NCBI GenBank assembly: GCA_018524725.1 | Contig: JAEUWP010000066.1 | Coordinates: 1-64,000, forward strand | Direction: 5' to 3' | DNA: 64,000 nt | DNA from: Podaxis mareebaensis | Taxonomy: Eukaryota; Basidiomycota; Agaricomycetes; Agaricales; Agaricaceae | Part shown: piece after piece, positions 1 to 10,923 of the stretch | Position numbering within the stretch: the first letter of the stretch is position 1 | Layout of the letters: each line of letters starts with the position of its first letter | Position numbers and translations under genes: made by a program | The notes under the pieces: generated by a model | Databases searched by the model: none | Told to the model about the DNA's origin: nothing | What the model saw: the letters and a program-made list of their open reading frames with translations, nothing else

Positions 1-24
1 GTTATAGTCCATCTTATTCTTCAG

Positions 25-1638
25 ATGAATTATATAAATCAACATGTAATAACTATTTTAAGCCAATTTACTGATGTACATGACATTACCCTGGTTAAAC
101 AAGAGGCACAACAGCTGAAGACCGTGATGCCCAATACTTTGCGACCTTTCCATAAAACGCGTGCTGGTCCTCTGTGGAAGCTGAACACCTTGGAAGCGTC
201 CACGAGAAACCTCCCTCCGGAAATATTAGCTCACATCTTCCTATCAGCATGTATCCCCCACTCATGTGGCAAACGAACCACTCTCAAGCTCGGGGGAGTA
301 TGCTCCCACTGGCGACAAATCGTTCTATCCACCCCTCGTCTATGGTCATCTCTGACCCTCGCTATCCGCGCAGACATGGGCACAAGCGAGAAAAGACAAA
401 ATACCATCGATTTACTCCAACACTATTTAGAGAACGTCAAGGACGTTCCCTTCTCCCTTGACTTGCAATTTCCCAAACGCATCTTTTCCTCTAACATGGA
501 GCAGATCCAGAGTCTCATCTTCTCCCTACTCACCCGCGAAGAATACGCTCGAAAGGTACACAGTCTTTGGCTTACTCGTGCACCTTTCGCGTGGATCTCT
601 TCGTTCCCCGAATTCCCCAACATCGCAGACCTTAGGATATTCAAGCCCACAGACTGTCTTAACAGAATCTTGATACTACCCCTTGTCAACTTTCCTTGCC
701 TTCATCATCTCGAACTGCATAATCTGTCGAGTCCACGTCCCATACCAAACAATATCGAGTACGCCCAGATCACGCGAATTTCCTTGAAGGATGTCTCAAT
801 CGACGTCAGTATTCCATTGCTCATACAATGCCCCAACCTTATTCACTTTGAGTGCATCGATCCAATACCTTCCGAATCGCAGGGAATAGACGATATCCGT
901 ACCTACGGACTGCCCAATGACCCTATCATTTTACACCGGTTGGAATACTTCGGCTGGGCCCACCCCGACGAAGTAGACGACCAGGGCTTAAACCGAATCT
1001 ACTCACAGCTACGCTTCCCGGTTCTGCGTACCCTCCACTGGGAAGCCACCACAAGTGTCCATGTCGACAACGCCGCCTTACAAGCCTTGCTCCCTAATTT
1101 ACCTTCCACCTTATCCACCCTAGAGCTCTGCTTCGCGGCACAGTGGCCAAGGGACCTTATAAAGTCCATCTTCGGCCATGCCACAAACGTCCAAGGTTTG
1201 CACATTTACAGATGCGATTACGACACTATGACCAACATGATCATTGCGCTTGATACCGGAAGAAGGGCGGATAGAGGAGGGGTCTACCTGCCAAATTTGA
1301 GGGATATGACCATAGATGGGGTCGGTGATTGTGGTTACGCCGACTACGACAGGGCTGCATTAGAGGCCGAAGCAAAGATGGTGAAGCGGATGGTGGGCAC
1401 GCTTCGTCGATATCGAAACCGGAGCACAAGATTCTCGTTGGAATTGTCAAGGAGTTGTGGGACTTGGGCCCCCAACATGTACTGTGTATATTCCTTGCTG
1501 AGGGAGGAGGGAATTGAAATGGAAGTATGGGGGAACTGGACGCCGAAGTCGCGATTTTTAGAGAAGGAACCAGAAACTGGCGAAGGCGATAACGAGAGGG
1601 AGGTAAATGAAGCCAGAATGGGAAGCGGGTGGGAGTAG
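25..1638 (+). CDS. F-box-like domain protein, intronless, 537 aa
   Basis: One open frame of 537 codons without introns. An F-box-like segment lies at about residues 62-115: LPPEILAHIFLSACIP, then GGVCSHWRQIVLSTPRLW. The remainder has irregular leucine-rich strands of the kind that follow the F-box in the large expanded Agaricomycete family. By family knowledge such proteins join SCF ubiquitin ligases through Skp1 and recruit substrates with the C-terminal part; no substrate can be inferred. The C-terminus is acidic and Glu-rich. The start is the first ATG, only 24 bases from the window edge, so an upstream exon cannot be excluded. Similar architecture is seen in the gene at 32922-35426. Confidence 0.85.
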   Translation: MNYINQHVITILSQFTDVHDITLVKQEAQQLKTVMPNTLRPFHKTRAGPLWKLNTLEASTRNLPPEILAHIFLSACIPHSCGKRTTLKLGGVCSHWRQIVLSTPRLWSSLTLAIRADMGTSEKRQNTIDLLQHYLENVKDVPFSLDLQFPKRIFSSNMEQIQSLIFSLLTREEYARKVHSLWLTRAPFAWISSFPEFPNIADLRIFKPTDCLNRILILPLVNFPCLHHLELHNLSSPRPIPNNIEYAQITRISLKDVSIDVSIPLLIQCPNLIHFECIDPIPSESQGIDDIRTYGLPNDPIILHRLEYFGWAHPDEVDDQGLNRIYSQLRFPVLRTLHWEATTSVHVDNAALQALLPNLPSTLSTLELCFAAQWPRDLIKSIFGHATNVQGLHIYRCDYDTMTNMIIALDTGRRADRGGVYLPNLRDMTIDGVGDCGYADYDRAALEAEAKMVKRMVGTLRRYRNRSTRFSLELSRSCGTWAPNMYCVYSLLREEGIEMEVWGNWTPKSRFLEKEPETGEGDNEREVNEARMGSGWE

Positions 1639-2472
1639 AATGCGGAGGAAGGAAGGGGAGAGGGACCTCGGGGAGGTTGAGGGAGTGTATAACCCTGAAT
1701 CCGGAACACGGTAGGGCTAAGCAGATTCGTTTTAAGACTCTGGATATAGCATGTATGTCATACGCGTGGTCAGCGCGTCCGTGATAGTAACACCAGAATA
1801 AACGCTGCCAATAACTCACTGGGTCACGGACGTTATTAGAGTGGAATGAACCAGAAGCTCCAGAAACTTGCAACCATTTTTGACGACGACGGAACTAGAG
1901 GTTTAAGAAACTAAGAACGCCTGAAGTCCCTGGGCGCTTCACTATAAGTATGATCCAAGCAAGGTCCGTGAGTATGTCTCTGAGCTCCAGAATTGCCTTC
2001 GCTTGATAGGAGGGCATCCCTTCCGATAGAAAGTCGCAAGTCACAACGACTAGTCTGGTCGGCAGCTCTGCTCGCATGACCAGGTTACCTTTCATGTATT
2101 TAGCTGACGCCACCGTTGAGATAGAGGATTAGGTTTTAGGCCAGAATGGTGGATGCACCGCTTGATTTCAACAACTTCCTGTCACCTCTTCGAGGCGCGG
2201 TTGCCACCTGGAGATATGTCTTCCCCCGCCATATAACGCAACTTATCCTGCGCGTTTTAGATAAGCCCGTCACAGCCCATACGCCAGCAGTCACTCACTT
2301 CGGACTCAAGGTCGACGGGGTTACATCTGGAAATGGTTTGATGCTCTCATACCCGTTCACCTTGGATTGAAGTCTAAACTCGGCTTCAATTGAATGTAAG
2401 ATAATGTACACTGGATACAGAATGCATGCACAACACAAACGATGATATGGTGCAACAAGAATGTCAGAGGGC
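1639..2472. other. Intergenic, no gene recognised
   Basis: About 830 bases between the F-box stop and the CSN5 stop. Only short open frames without recognisable motifs are present. It presumably holds the 3' ends of the two convergent transcripts. Confidence 0.5.
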
Positions 2473-3890
2473 TCAGCCAATCGCCATATCAGTCACCTGA
2501 GAAAGCTCCTCCGTCTTCGACTGAGATTGTGGGCGTATCGAAAAGATCATATCCTTCAAGACCTGGGCAATGAGACCATGCTGGGCCTCTGCAGCAATCT
2601 TGGTGCTATACACCAAACGTCAGAAATGAGGTAGTAAACATAACACATCACGTACCTATCCTTGACGCTCTTGGCTAGTTGGTTGTCTTCCTTCTTTTTC
2701 TCTTCCTTGTCCTTGCCATCCTTATCCTTTGTACTTGGGGCCGTAGCTCTGGTGTTGGATACGGCACTTTGGGCTTTCACGAGTTTCTGCTGAAGATCGT
2801 TGAGTTGGGAGACTGCATACGCTCGGTTCTAGGGTTGAGTTCAGTACTTGATCTCAATGGGAAAATTCTAAAAACTGACGGAGATGAGAGGGCTTTGGCT
2901 AAGTGTATTCACCCAGTACTTGTTCCACAGCATCGCGAGGAGATCGTTATCTAGGCTCGACTTGAAGATTTCCACTTCCAGTTGATAGTACTGGTTGGCA
3001 TGAACACCAAAATCTTCGATCTTGCTCAATGGGATGGATTGATATTCGGAGGTGGTAGCATTAGGAGGAGTGTAGTTTTCCGGATAGGTGCGGAAGGCGC
3101 CAATGTCAACTTTGCCAGCCGAAATCGTACGGTTGGGATCAATCTGTACAATGGCAAGTTATTTCGAGGTGTTTAAAGGGGGGAAGGGGTGCACGCTCAA
3201 GCAAATAATGTACATACCACTACTGCGACGAATGGATCTTGGAATTTCTGATTATTCATTTGGGTGTTGACGTCAATACCGGAGAGCCAGCATCCGTAAC
3301 CAGGATGGGAGTGGTACCAGCCAATGACATTCTCCAAACGCCCGGCCTAGAGAAGAGAAATGGCTTGACACCAGTGTCATCGTGCGGCACAACATGATAT
3401 GCACCTTCTCGCTTTTGTTAACATACTCCACCATGTACTCATTAGCCTCGTTGGCGGCATTGACGCGAGTTTCTGTCCCTTGCACAGGAAGCGCAAAAGA
3501 GTCCATAACGACCACTGAGTTCCCTATCACCTTCCCCTGCATGAGACCCATAATCTCATGAGGCACACCCGAGCGTGCATGAATCACCTGAGCATTGCAT
3601 TAGGCCAAGGTTGCGCATCAGACACGACAACATGTCATTGATCTACCATCTTGATAAGCGCAATTGCAGAAATCTTGCACGATTTGAAGTAGTGAGGGCT
3701 GTGATTCGCCGCCTCAGTATTGGCAAGACCGCAAGAACAGCTCCGCAATGGCTCACTCTTTACTCCAGGGCTCCTCGCGATTTATCTTCCTGTTGGCCTC
3801 GACATCGAACCGAAAGATTTCATCTTGTGGGGATATTTCAAGGATATTGTTGTTTAGCGAAAAGGACTGGAGGGCGATGTTGGCAGACAT
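2473..3890 (-). CDS. CSN5: COP9 signalosome subunit 5 (JAMM metalloprotease, deneddylase)
   Basis: Catalytic subunit of the COP9 signalosome, which removes Nedd8 from cullins and so controls SCF ligases. The spliced product begins [10 protein letters not shown]. Exon 1 is 3757-3890, and further exons are joined by short GT-AG introns (for example 3587-3647 and about 2605-2656). The MPN+/JAMM domain is complete: Glu in [10 protein letters not shown], then [16 protein letters not shown] with the His-Ser-His zinc ligands, the Ser and the Asp. Downstream come ISAGK, a TYP turn and IEDFGVHA, all typical of CSN5. A Lys/Asp/Glu-rich linker precedes the last exon, which ends near DMAIG. Length and motif order match the family. 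The start has DPHYFK directly after the first intron, as in orthologs. Confidence 0.93.
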
Positions 3891-4577
3891 TGGTGGGACT
3901 GTAAATCACTGTGGTAGCGTTAATAAGTATTGTGATACAATATCGTGATGTTTGGCAGAATCCTTAGGTACAAATAACATCGACCTAGCTATTCAAAGCT
4001 TCATCCGGAGCGTTCTGACAAGTTTTTGGGGCATCGAGCTTGGGGATGATATGCATCGAGAATAGGGTACATTCAATTATGATTTCGAGGAAATTGGCAA
4101 CTCTTCATTCAGGTTAATTCCTAATCTTCTTCTAGCACACTCCGTCGCCCCACAATACCCAAGGAATAACGTAGCCTAGACTAGCAGAAAGAGTTGTGGG
4201 CTGCTTGTAAAGAGGAAGTATTTAACAGCACCTGAGGTTCAAGAGGTTCTAAGTACGCCGGAGCAGGTTGCTGAGGTTCCACAGGGGTATGTACCATTGG
4301 TCGCTGACGGCTTCACCGGCCCGGTGGCAGAACAAACAGGGACCAAACAATTGAGTTTCGACGCCCCCCGACAAACCTTCGCCATCGTCAAGACCTCAAG
4401 CAACACTACCGATCGTCAAAGTAAGTATTCCTGCTGGATCGCGTTCAGACTGTGTATCTCGAGGTCCTCCAGCCAGAATCCGACAGGATTTGCGGTCTCG
4501 GATGGATGGATGCACGGGGCGCGGATTGGATGACGATGGAATTGAACTGATGCTTTCATTCTTTTTCCCTTCTCAGA
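3891..4577. promoter_or_regulatory. Divergent promoter region CSN5 / eL20, with 5'UTR intron
   Basis: The 687 bases separate two divergent start codons. No protein is supported here. A likely 5'UTR intron of the ribosomal protein gene runs from a GTAAGT donor near 4420 to a pyrimidine-rich acceptor (cttctcag) ending at 4576, one base before the ATG. That layout is common for ribosomal protein genes. Confidence 0.5.
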
Positions 4578-5297
4578 ATGACCATCCAGGAATACCAAGT
4601 CGTCGGCCGCCATCTCCCCACCGAGTCGGACCCCACCCCCAAAATCTACCGCATGCGCATTTTTGCGCCCAATGACGTCGTTGCGAAATCCCGCTTCTGG
4701 TATTTCCTTAGGTGCGCTCCTTATTCTCTGGGCCAAACAACAACAATTCAATCCCTCTTAGGCAGCTCAAGAAGGTCAAGAAGGCCAGTGGCGAGATCAT
4801 TGGTGTGAACGTTGTGTGTATTCTTGATGTCCCTTGCAGCCCTCAAGAGGCAGGCGGAGCGGGATTTACTGACCATGGATAATGCGATTTTTCTCGCATC
4901 TCTTATTCCTCCACTAGATCCACGAGAAGAAACCCTTGAAGGTCAAGAACTTCGGTATCTGGCTCCGATATGACTCTCGCTCGGGCACCCACAACATGTA
5001 CAAGGAGTTCCGTGAGCTCAGTCGTGCTGATGCCGTCAAGAGCCTCTACCAGGACATGGCTGCCCGCCACCGTGCTCGTTTCCGCTCCATCCACGTACGT
5101 TGACCTTGGAATTGCCGGCGCCAATCAACTGAGTTACACTCGTACAGATCCTCCGTGTTGTCGAGATTGAGAAGGCCAGTGACGTCCGCCGCCCATACAT
5201 CAAGCAACTCCTTACTCCTGGGCTCAAATTCCCTCTCCCTCACCGTGTTGGCAAGGTCCGTTCGACCTTCGTCGCCAAGCGCCCCAGCACTTTCTAG
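4578..5297 (+). CDS. RPL20: 60S ribosomal protein L20 (eL20, L18a family)
   Basis: Structural protein of the large ribosomal subunit. Exon 1 encodes [14 protein letters not shown] followed by [20 protein letters not shown], the hallmark N-terminus of eL20/L18a. Exon 2 gives [17 protein letters not shown]. Exon 3 gives [20 protein letters not shown] and [10 protein letters not shown]. The last exon gives [20 protein letters not shown] and ends VAKRPSTF. Spliced length is about 175 residues, as expected. Three coding introns have normal GT-AG ends. The ATG lies immediately after a probable 5'UTR intron, and the encoded N-terminus aligns with fungal orthologs. Confidence 0.95.
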
Positions 5298-5980
5298 GTA
5301 TGATAGTGGCTTGGGCTGGGCACTTGCTGGAGGGCAGTCATTTCAATTGGAGCTCTCTTGGGTGGACTTGCTCTGTCAAAATTCGCCGACGATTAGGTAC
5401 ATATGCAATCATGATTTGTATGTCTATGCCACTGCTTTGCTGGGTTGCCTAATCCTATATTCCTGAGCATTTGCTCGGTATTTCCCTAATGCCGTAGCTA
5501 CTTTCAACCGAACACATGTTGACTCCTGGGTAGCTCTCCCTCATTCTCGGGTACATTGGCCAAGATCTTGTGATCGTACTTGACATCCTACAAGCCTGTA
5601 GGCTCAACCCTGAACCAGCGATTGATTACTTACATGGATTTGGTGGTCGTCGGTCAGGCCTTAGGCATCTGGCGGGATACCCGAGGTGAAACAAATTCAA
5701 TCGACTCGGTTCCTATTAAGGGGAGGACTACGCTTTGCTCATCTGCTAAGGAGATGTACGAAAAAAAAGAATGTAACATGTAAAATCAAAGAAGGTTAAC
5801 TACTGAAAAGCAGAGTAACAAGCCATAAAAGCAAATGATTGGTGTCGAACTCAATAACTTATTCATCCATCTGATTAGCAAGGGGGGAGACAGACCAGTC
5901 TGTATCTCGTGTTACGGAAATCTCCCAAATTTCATCACCAAGTCATAACAAAAACCTCAACCAAAGAACTCGACGAACGC
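5298..5980. other. Convergent intergenic region, no gene recognised
   Basis: The 683 bases lie between the eL20 stop and the stop of the Asn/Gly-rich secreted protein. Only short motif-free frames are present. Confidence 0.5.
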
Positions 5981-8332
5981 TCAGTTCCTGGTTCGAGAGT
6001 CAGTCTCGTCCTTAGTATCTCCCTTCGTTGATCCAGACGCAGCGCCTTTGCCACCCGCATCAGCGTTTTTGGTCCCAGCACCTCCCGTCGTCGAATCAAC
6101 GGTAGGGTCGGCATTTGCAGACTTGGGGTTGGCAGTAGCACCGGTCTTGCCGTCTTTAGTGTCAGCGGTAGCGGGTGTCTTGGTGTCTTTGGTATCAGCA
6201 TCAGCCGAGTTCTTGGTGTTCTTTGGATCAGCATTAGCCGAGTCCTTGCTGTCCTTTGTATCGGTATCAGTGGAGGTCTTGCCGTCTTTGGTACCAGTGG
6301 TATCAGCTGCACCACCCTTGCCAGTCGTAGTTGCGCCCTTTGTGGATCCACCGTTAGTAGCAGTCTTGCCGGTTGCGGAGGCTGAAGCAGCAGCGGCGGA
6401 CGAGGAGGCGGCAGGAGTGGGCTTGGCACCAGCTTTACCTGTCACAGAAGCGGTGGCAGAGGCAGCAGCGGAGCCTTTGACGGAAGCAGATGCAGAACCC
6501 TTGACAGACGCAGACGCGGTGGCAGACGCAGCTACAGAGTTGGTCAGGGAGGCAGAAACAGGGACGGAGGCTGAGGCTGAGGCGGAGGCAGAGGCAGAAA
6601 CAGCAGTCGATGACGCAACAGCTGTGCTGGAAGCGACAGCGCCACCCTTTTGGAAGGGAGCGTTGGGTGGTGGATTGCCATCGGCTGTGACAAAGAACTA
6701 GAGGGACATTAGGTCAGGCACGCACTAGGTTTTGAGGGAAGATATAGATACTCACGTAAATAGCATCATCGAGAGAGCCGTGTTGCGCAATAGGAACAAT
6801 AACCGGCTGATGGTTCGCCGCGGCGTTGATAGACGAAAGCTTGTAGACACCGGCAGGGAGGCCGTTCGTGACATCAGCAGTAAGCTTGCCATTCTGAGCG
6901 CGAGCATTCAATCCCTTGAAGAATGCAAACTTCTTGGGATCAGTCGTGGCGGTCTGATCAAACGAATCAAGTTGTTCAACAACAACGTGTGAGTGTCCTT
7001 GGATCTGGCCTTGAGCATTCAGGAACTGGGGAGCAGCGAAGTAGTTCTCCTGGGCGTTGACAAAGAACCCAGTCTCCATGTTTTTGATCTGCATTTCGAT
7101 CGTGAATGCGGTGTTGGCCTTGACAGCACCGAAGTTCTTAGGGAAGGAGAACTTGGACGACGGCATATTGTCGACTGAGGGAATGACACCGATGGGTGCG
7201 GGGTTGCATGAGCCCGTCTCGATTTGCTTGCCGTTCGTAATGGGAAGGTCGGGAACAGTCAAGCAGAAGTTAATGAAGTTGTTGGTAGAAGTGAGGGAAG
7301 CGACCTGGCCAGCGGCAGGAACATCTTGGCCATCATTGGCAAACCCTTTGGCAATGACTCTAGGGTCGAGAGCTAGGACTGTTGAGCAACTTAGTATCCA
7401 AAACAGAGGAAATGGGACTTACTCAATGAAGTCTGCGGATCGCCGTCATTGTTGCCGCCGTTGTTGTTGTTGCCGCCGCCATTGTTGTTGTTTCCGCCGT
7501 TGTTGTTGTTTCCACCGTTGTTGTTGTTGTTCCCGCCGCCGTTATTGTTCCCGCCGCCGTTGTTGTTCCCGCCGTTGTTGTTGTTCCCGCCGTTGTTGTT
7601 ATTGTTGTTGTTGTTGTTGTTGTTGCCGCCGTTGTTCCCGTTGTTGTTGTTTCCGCCATTGTTGTTCCCGTTGTTGTTATTCCCGCCATTGTTGTTGCCG
7701 TTGTTATTTCCGCCATTGTTGTTGTTGTTATTGTTGTTCCCACCACCGTTGTTGTTCTTGCCGCCGCCGCCGTTGTTGTTGTTGTTCCCACCTATTGCGA
7801 AATCCCCTCGGTTATGACCGTCCTCAGATCCCATACAGTAACCGCGCACGCTCACCGTTGGAGTTGTTCCCGCCGTTGTTATTTCCACCGTTGTTGTTGC
7901 TGTTGTTGTTGCCGTTACCTATCGCGCGCTTAATGCCAATCTTTAATCCGATACTATAAATAATCACTCACCTCCGGGTTGTACGATCGCCTGGTTACCC
8001 TTCGAGGTCTGCGCAGGTGGAGCAGCAGTGACGGTTACTGTCTGAGTGATAGTTCTAACTTGACCCTATCATCCCACACATAATGGGCGCCAAAATCCGG
8101 TGAGAGGTATATAAAAAAACAGGGTGACCGCCAAGAAAAAGACAAGTTCAAGTTCAATTATAAGCATGGGGTAAGTCCGTTGACGTGGAAAGTGACGCAC
8201 AGAATTATCACAAGATGGCGCTTGGCCGCCAAAACCATTAAACTGGCGGAACTGGGGAGCTGGAGCAGCTTGTGCGGTGAACGAGGAGAGTGCGAGAGTA
8301 AGGAAAGCAACGCAAAGTTTTCGGGAGAACAT
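5981..8332 (-). CDS. Secreted protein: conserved globular domain between an Asn/Gly tract and a Ser/Thr/Ala tail
   Basis: The start MFSRKLCVAFLTLALSSF with AQAAPAPQ is a clear signal peptide. Exon 2 contains TITQTVTVTAAPPA. Three further small exons encode an almost pure Asn/Gly tract (7443-7793 and 7862-7915). A conserved domain follows: LDPRVIAKGFANDGQDVP, NNFINFCLTVPDLPITNGKQ, SVDNMPSSKFSFPKNFG, NYFAAPQFLNAQGQIQGHSH, LPAGVYKLSSINAAANHQPV. The last exon is Ser/Ala-rich and then carries imperfect Lys-Asp-Thr-Ala repeats, ending DSRTRN without a GPI signal. I recall this core domain from many Agaricomycete secreted proteins of unknown function, some mislabelled ribosomal S17-like. The tail is probably O-glycosylated, suggesting a wall or extracellular role (inference). 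Splice sites are consistent throughout. Confidence 0.82.
7443..7793. repeat. Trinucleotide-rich coding repeat (Asn/Gly codons on minus strand)
   Basis: On the plus strand this is a run of GTT, GCC and CCG triplets, including uninterrupted (TTG)n around 7590-7625. On the minus strand it reads as AAC/AAT/GGC/GGA codons, giving long Asn runs broken by Gly or Gly-Gly. A shorter tract of the same kind lies at 7862-7915 in a separate exon. Confidence 0.9.
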
Positions 8333-10923
8333 TTTGATGAATGAAAATTGACAAGAAAAAATGCAGATGGATTAAACAAGTCGAAGGAATGAGGTGCTGC
8401 GAGGGCTTGTGACTACCGAAAAATACTTCTCAGAGGAAACTAGCAGAAAAATCAAGATGAAAGCGACACCAGTGCCGGGCGTTGGCTTGGGGGAGCGCAC
8501 TAGGCGACGGCCTCGAGCAAAAGAGCAAGAGCGAAAGGGGAGGAAAGGAGTCGGAGAGAAAGGAGTGGCTGGCCAAACGAGGGAAGAACTTAATATAGTG
8601 GTCCGGTCATGATGGGTCGTTAACGCGTTAACGACCATCGCGGTTTATTGGCAACCATCCACATGTCACTTCTCGGCAAGCATCAGGCCGTCTATGTCCA
8701 TCATCATCATCATTATTTAGTTATCCCTCTCGTCTCGCAGCGCCTCGCCCCCTTTCCTACCACCAAGGCGGCTATCAGGTACTTCCGAGGTACTCTCATC
8801 ACCTTTAACGGGCAAGGTACGATGCGTCTCTTTTCCTATCAACCTCGTAACCAGGATGATTATGAGAATCATCTTCTACCCACGATTGTTTGTCATGCGA
8901 AGGACTTCATAGCCTGCATGTGAACAGGAAGCAGATCCATAAGTAGCTTGACATGCTTGCATGCGAGCTAGCACCCGGTCTTCCCCACTTCAAAAGGGGT
9001 TCGTCGGGTGATCAATAGTGTTGATTTCATGACAGATGGTTTGTGATTTGTTGGATTTATCTGATGTTTGATGTGATACGTCCATTTGCGAGCAGCTGTT
9101 AGTTGTCATTTTGCTACGGTACATTCAGAACTTGCGTTCCCTGTCCTTTGCTGCTCATTCGGGTCACAGTGGCTCGTTACAGATCGCGATTGCCGTCTTC
9201 CGAGATGAGAATCATCTCGCGCATATATCACACGATGGTGACCCGTGGTGGTTTCCCATCCTTCTTCCGAAAACTGACGAGCAACCTTGGCATTGTGACA
9301 TATCGCCGGTTCGTACCTCGAGACAGCGCGAGGGCATGAACAGTCATCCTCCAATCCCATGGGCTTGCATTTAAGGAACGTAGAGCCCTATGAATAACGG
9401 CGAAACAGGCGGACAGCTGAAACGGGAGGGTAAGTAGATATCCGAAAACTGTACATAACAAGATCTTACTCCGTCAGACCTGGAACACGCCCGACAGTGA
9501 CTTCTTTCCTTTGCACTGGTCAATCGCACCGCAATCCAAGAACTGCAGTTTTTTAGTAGGTTACTCTGGCCCTCGACGCAAATTGAACTCTCGCATCTGA
9601 GGCTACCCGGGAGTTCTTACTTAGCATCCGCAGCGCAGATACACACACAACTAAGATAAATCACCCAAGCCCCCAATAAACTCGGTGTTCGTAATAGCCT
9701 CACTTCTTGTCTGCCCTTTATTCCGTTCCGACATCCACTGATACTTAACCATCCCATTCAACGCTCAATGAATTAAGAACACAACGTCCAAGCTTAGCAT
9801 GAGGCTTCGGCACCAGAAATATCAGTATTTCTGCTGATTCAAGGAGCTGTCTCCGACCCGCCTACGTACACCTAACGTACCCCACGAGGCTTTGACGCTT
9901 AAAGGATACCGAAAGACAACCTAATACCCCGCACCCAAGAACACCCAAGCACATTCAACAAAGTCCAATGCCAAGCCCCCCAAGCTTTTGATAAACTCTC
10001 CCCCGTATCCGTAACCCTGTGGATCCCCCTGACCTCGGAGGCCGGCTCCACCTGGCTCCACTCACTCATTCAGTAGAAGGCCAAGAAGCTAAGAAGCGGA
10101 ACAAAAGCTCAGAATATCGTCATTCCCCCCGTTATGTTATTTATGAGTGCGTGCGTACGCTCATAAATGAACATGTACGACTGGCGCCTATTGCTCATGA
10201 GGCGCCGACTGTACACGTCTAGAAAGGCGGGGCAGTCACTGCCTTGGTTCGGCAGTCGCACAGTGTGCTCAGGGCATCTGTGTACCACAACCTCGGTAGG
10301 TTCGAAATGTTTGGCGAGAACTGCGTACTTTTCCAGAACAACAACACCAGTGCTACACTGTCGCCGAAACGACCGTAGTTAGCTAAATATGAAACGTGCC
10401 ATATCACCTCAACTCACACCTCCGACATCCCAGTGAGCTATTGTCCAGGAAAGTCCTCTATCGCACGTCTCGGCTCTCTTTCCATTTGGCGAGGTCTTTT
10501 ATCAACGTCTTGATTGATCAGGGTGCTCGCCTGTCTCTTGATGATCACTGCTGATGAGCATCAAGAACCAACCGTTGTACTTACGACGAAGTAGCTCGAG
10601 ATATACTTGGAATGATCGACGGCGGGAATGACTACAAGACCTCGGCCTGGACATTCAAGGAACCAGATATAAGCCGTGTGGTGACTAGACTTGAAATTAG
10701 TAATCATCGCAACCCCCACCGAGCTCATGGCTCCGGTCTGGTGCCAGGCAGAAATAGACAAACATCTTGGCATCACTGATCTGCATTGCAACTTTAGAAA
10801 TCATTCCAGTCACGTTGGACGCATAATGAGGCGTGAACGTGCATGAATTGACGTTTGTGCAAAGACAACATATTCCTCATCGGGAAGAACTAAGGAAGAA
10901 GGATAGAACTTATAAATATGCCT
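8333..10923. other. Long gap (2.6 kb) without a supported gene
   Basis: The first few hundred bases are presumably the promoter of the secreted-protein gene. The rest holds only short frames. A 76-codon frame on the minus strand (10561-10791) ends at a plausible GTAAGT donor but joins nothing I recognise. Near 9490-9560 the plus strand reads like a short F-box remnant (SFALVNRT), too small to call. Confidence 0.4.

Noticed and set aside
1241..1873. 210-codon minus-strand frame
   Set aside because: Antisense to the end of the first F-box gene with no motif.
7057..7959. 300-codon Cys/Arg-rich plus-strand frame
   Set aside because: It is the antisense shadow of the Asn/Gly-coding repeat of the secreted-protein gene.
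10561..10791. Minus-strand frame ending at a GTAAGT donor
   Set aside because: No recognisable product and no following exon could be joined.
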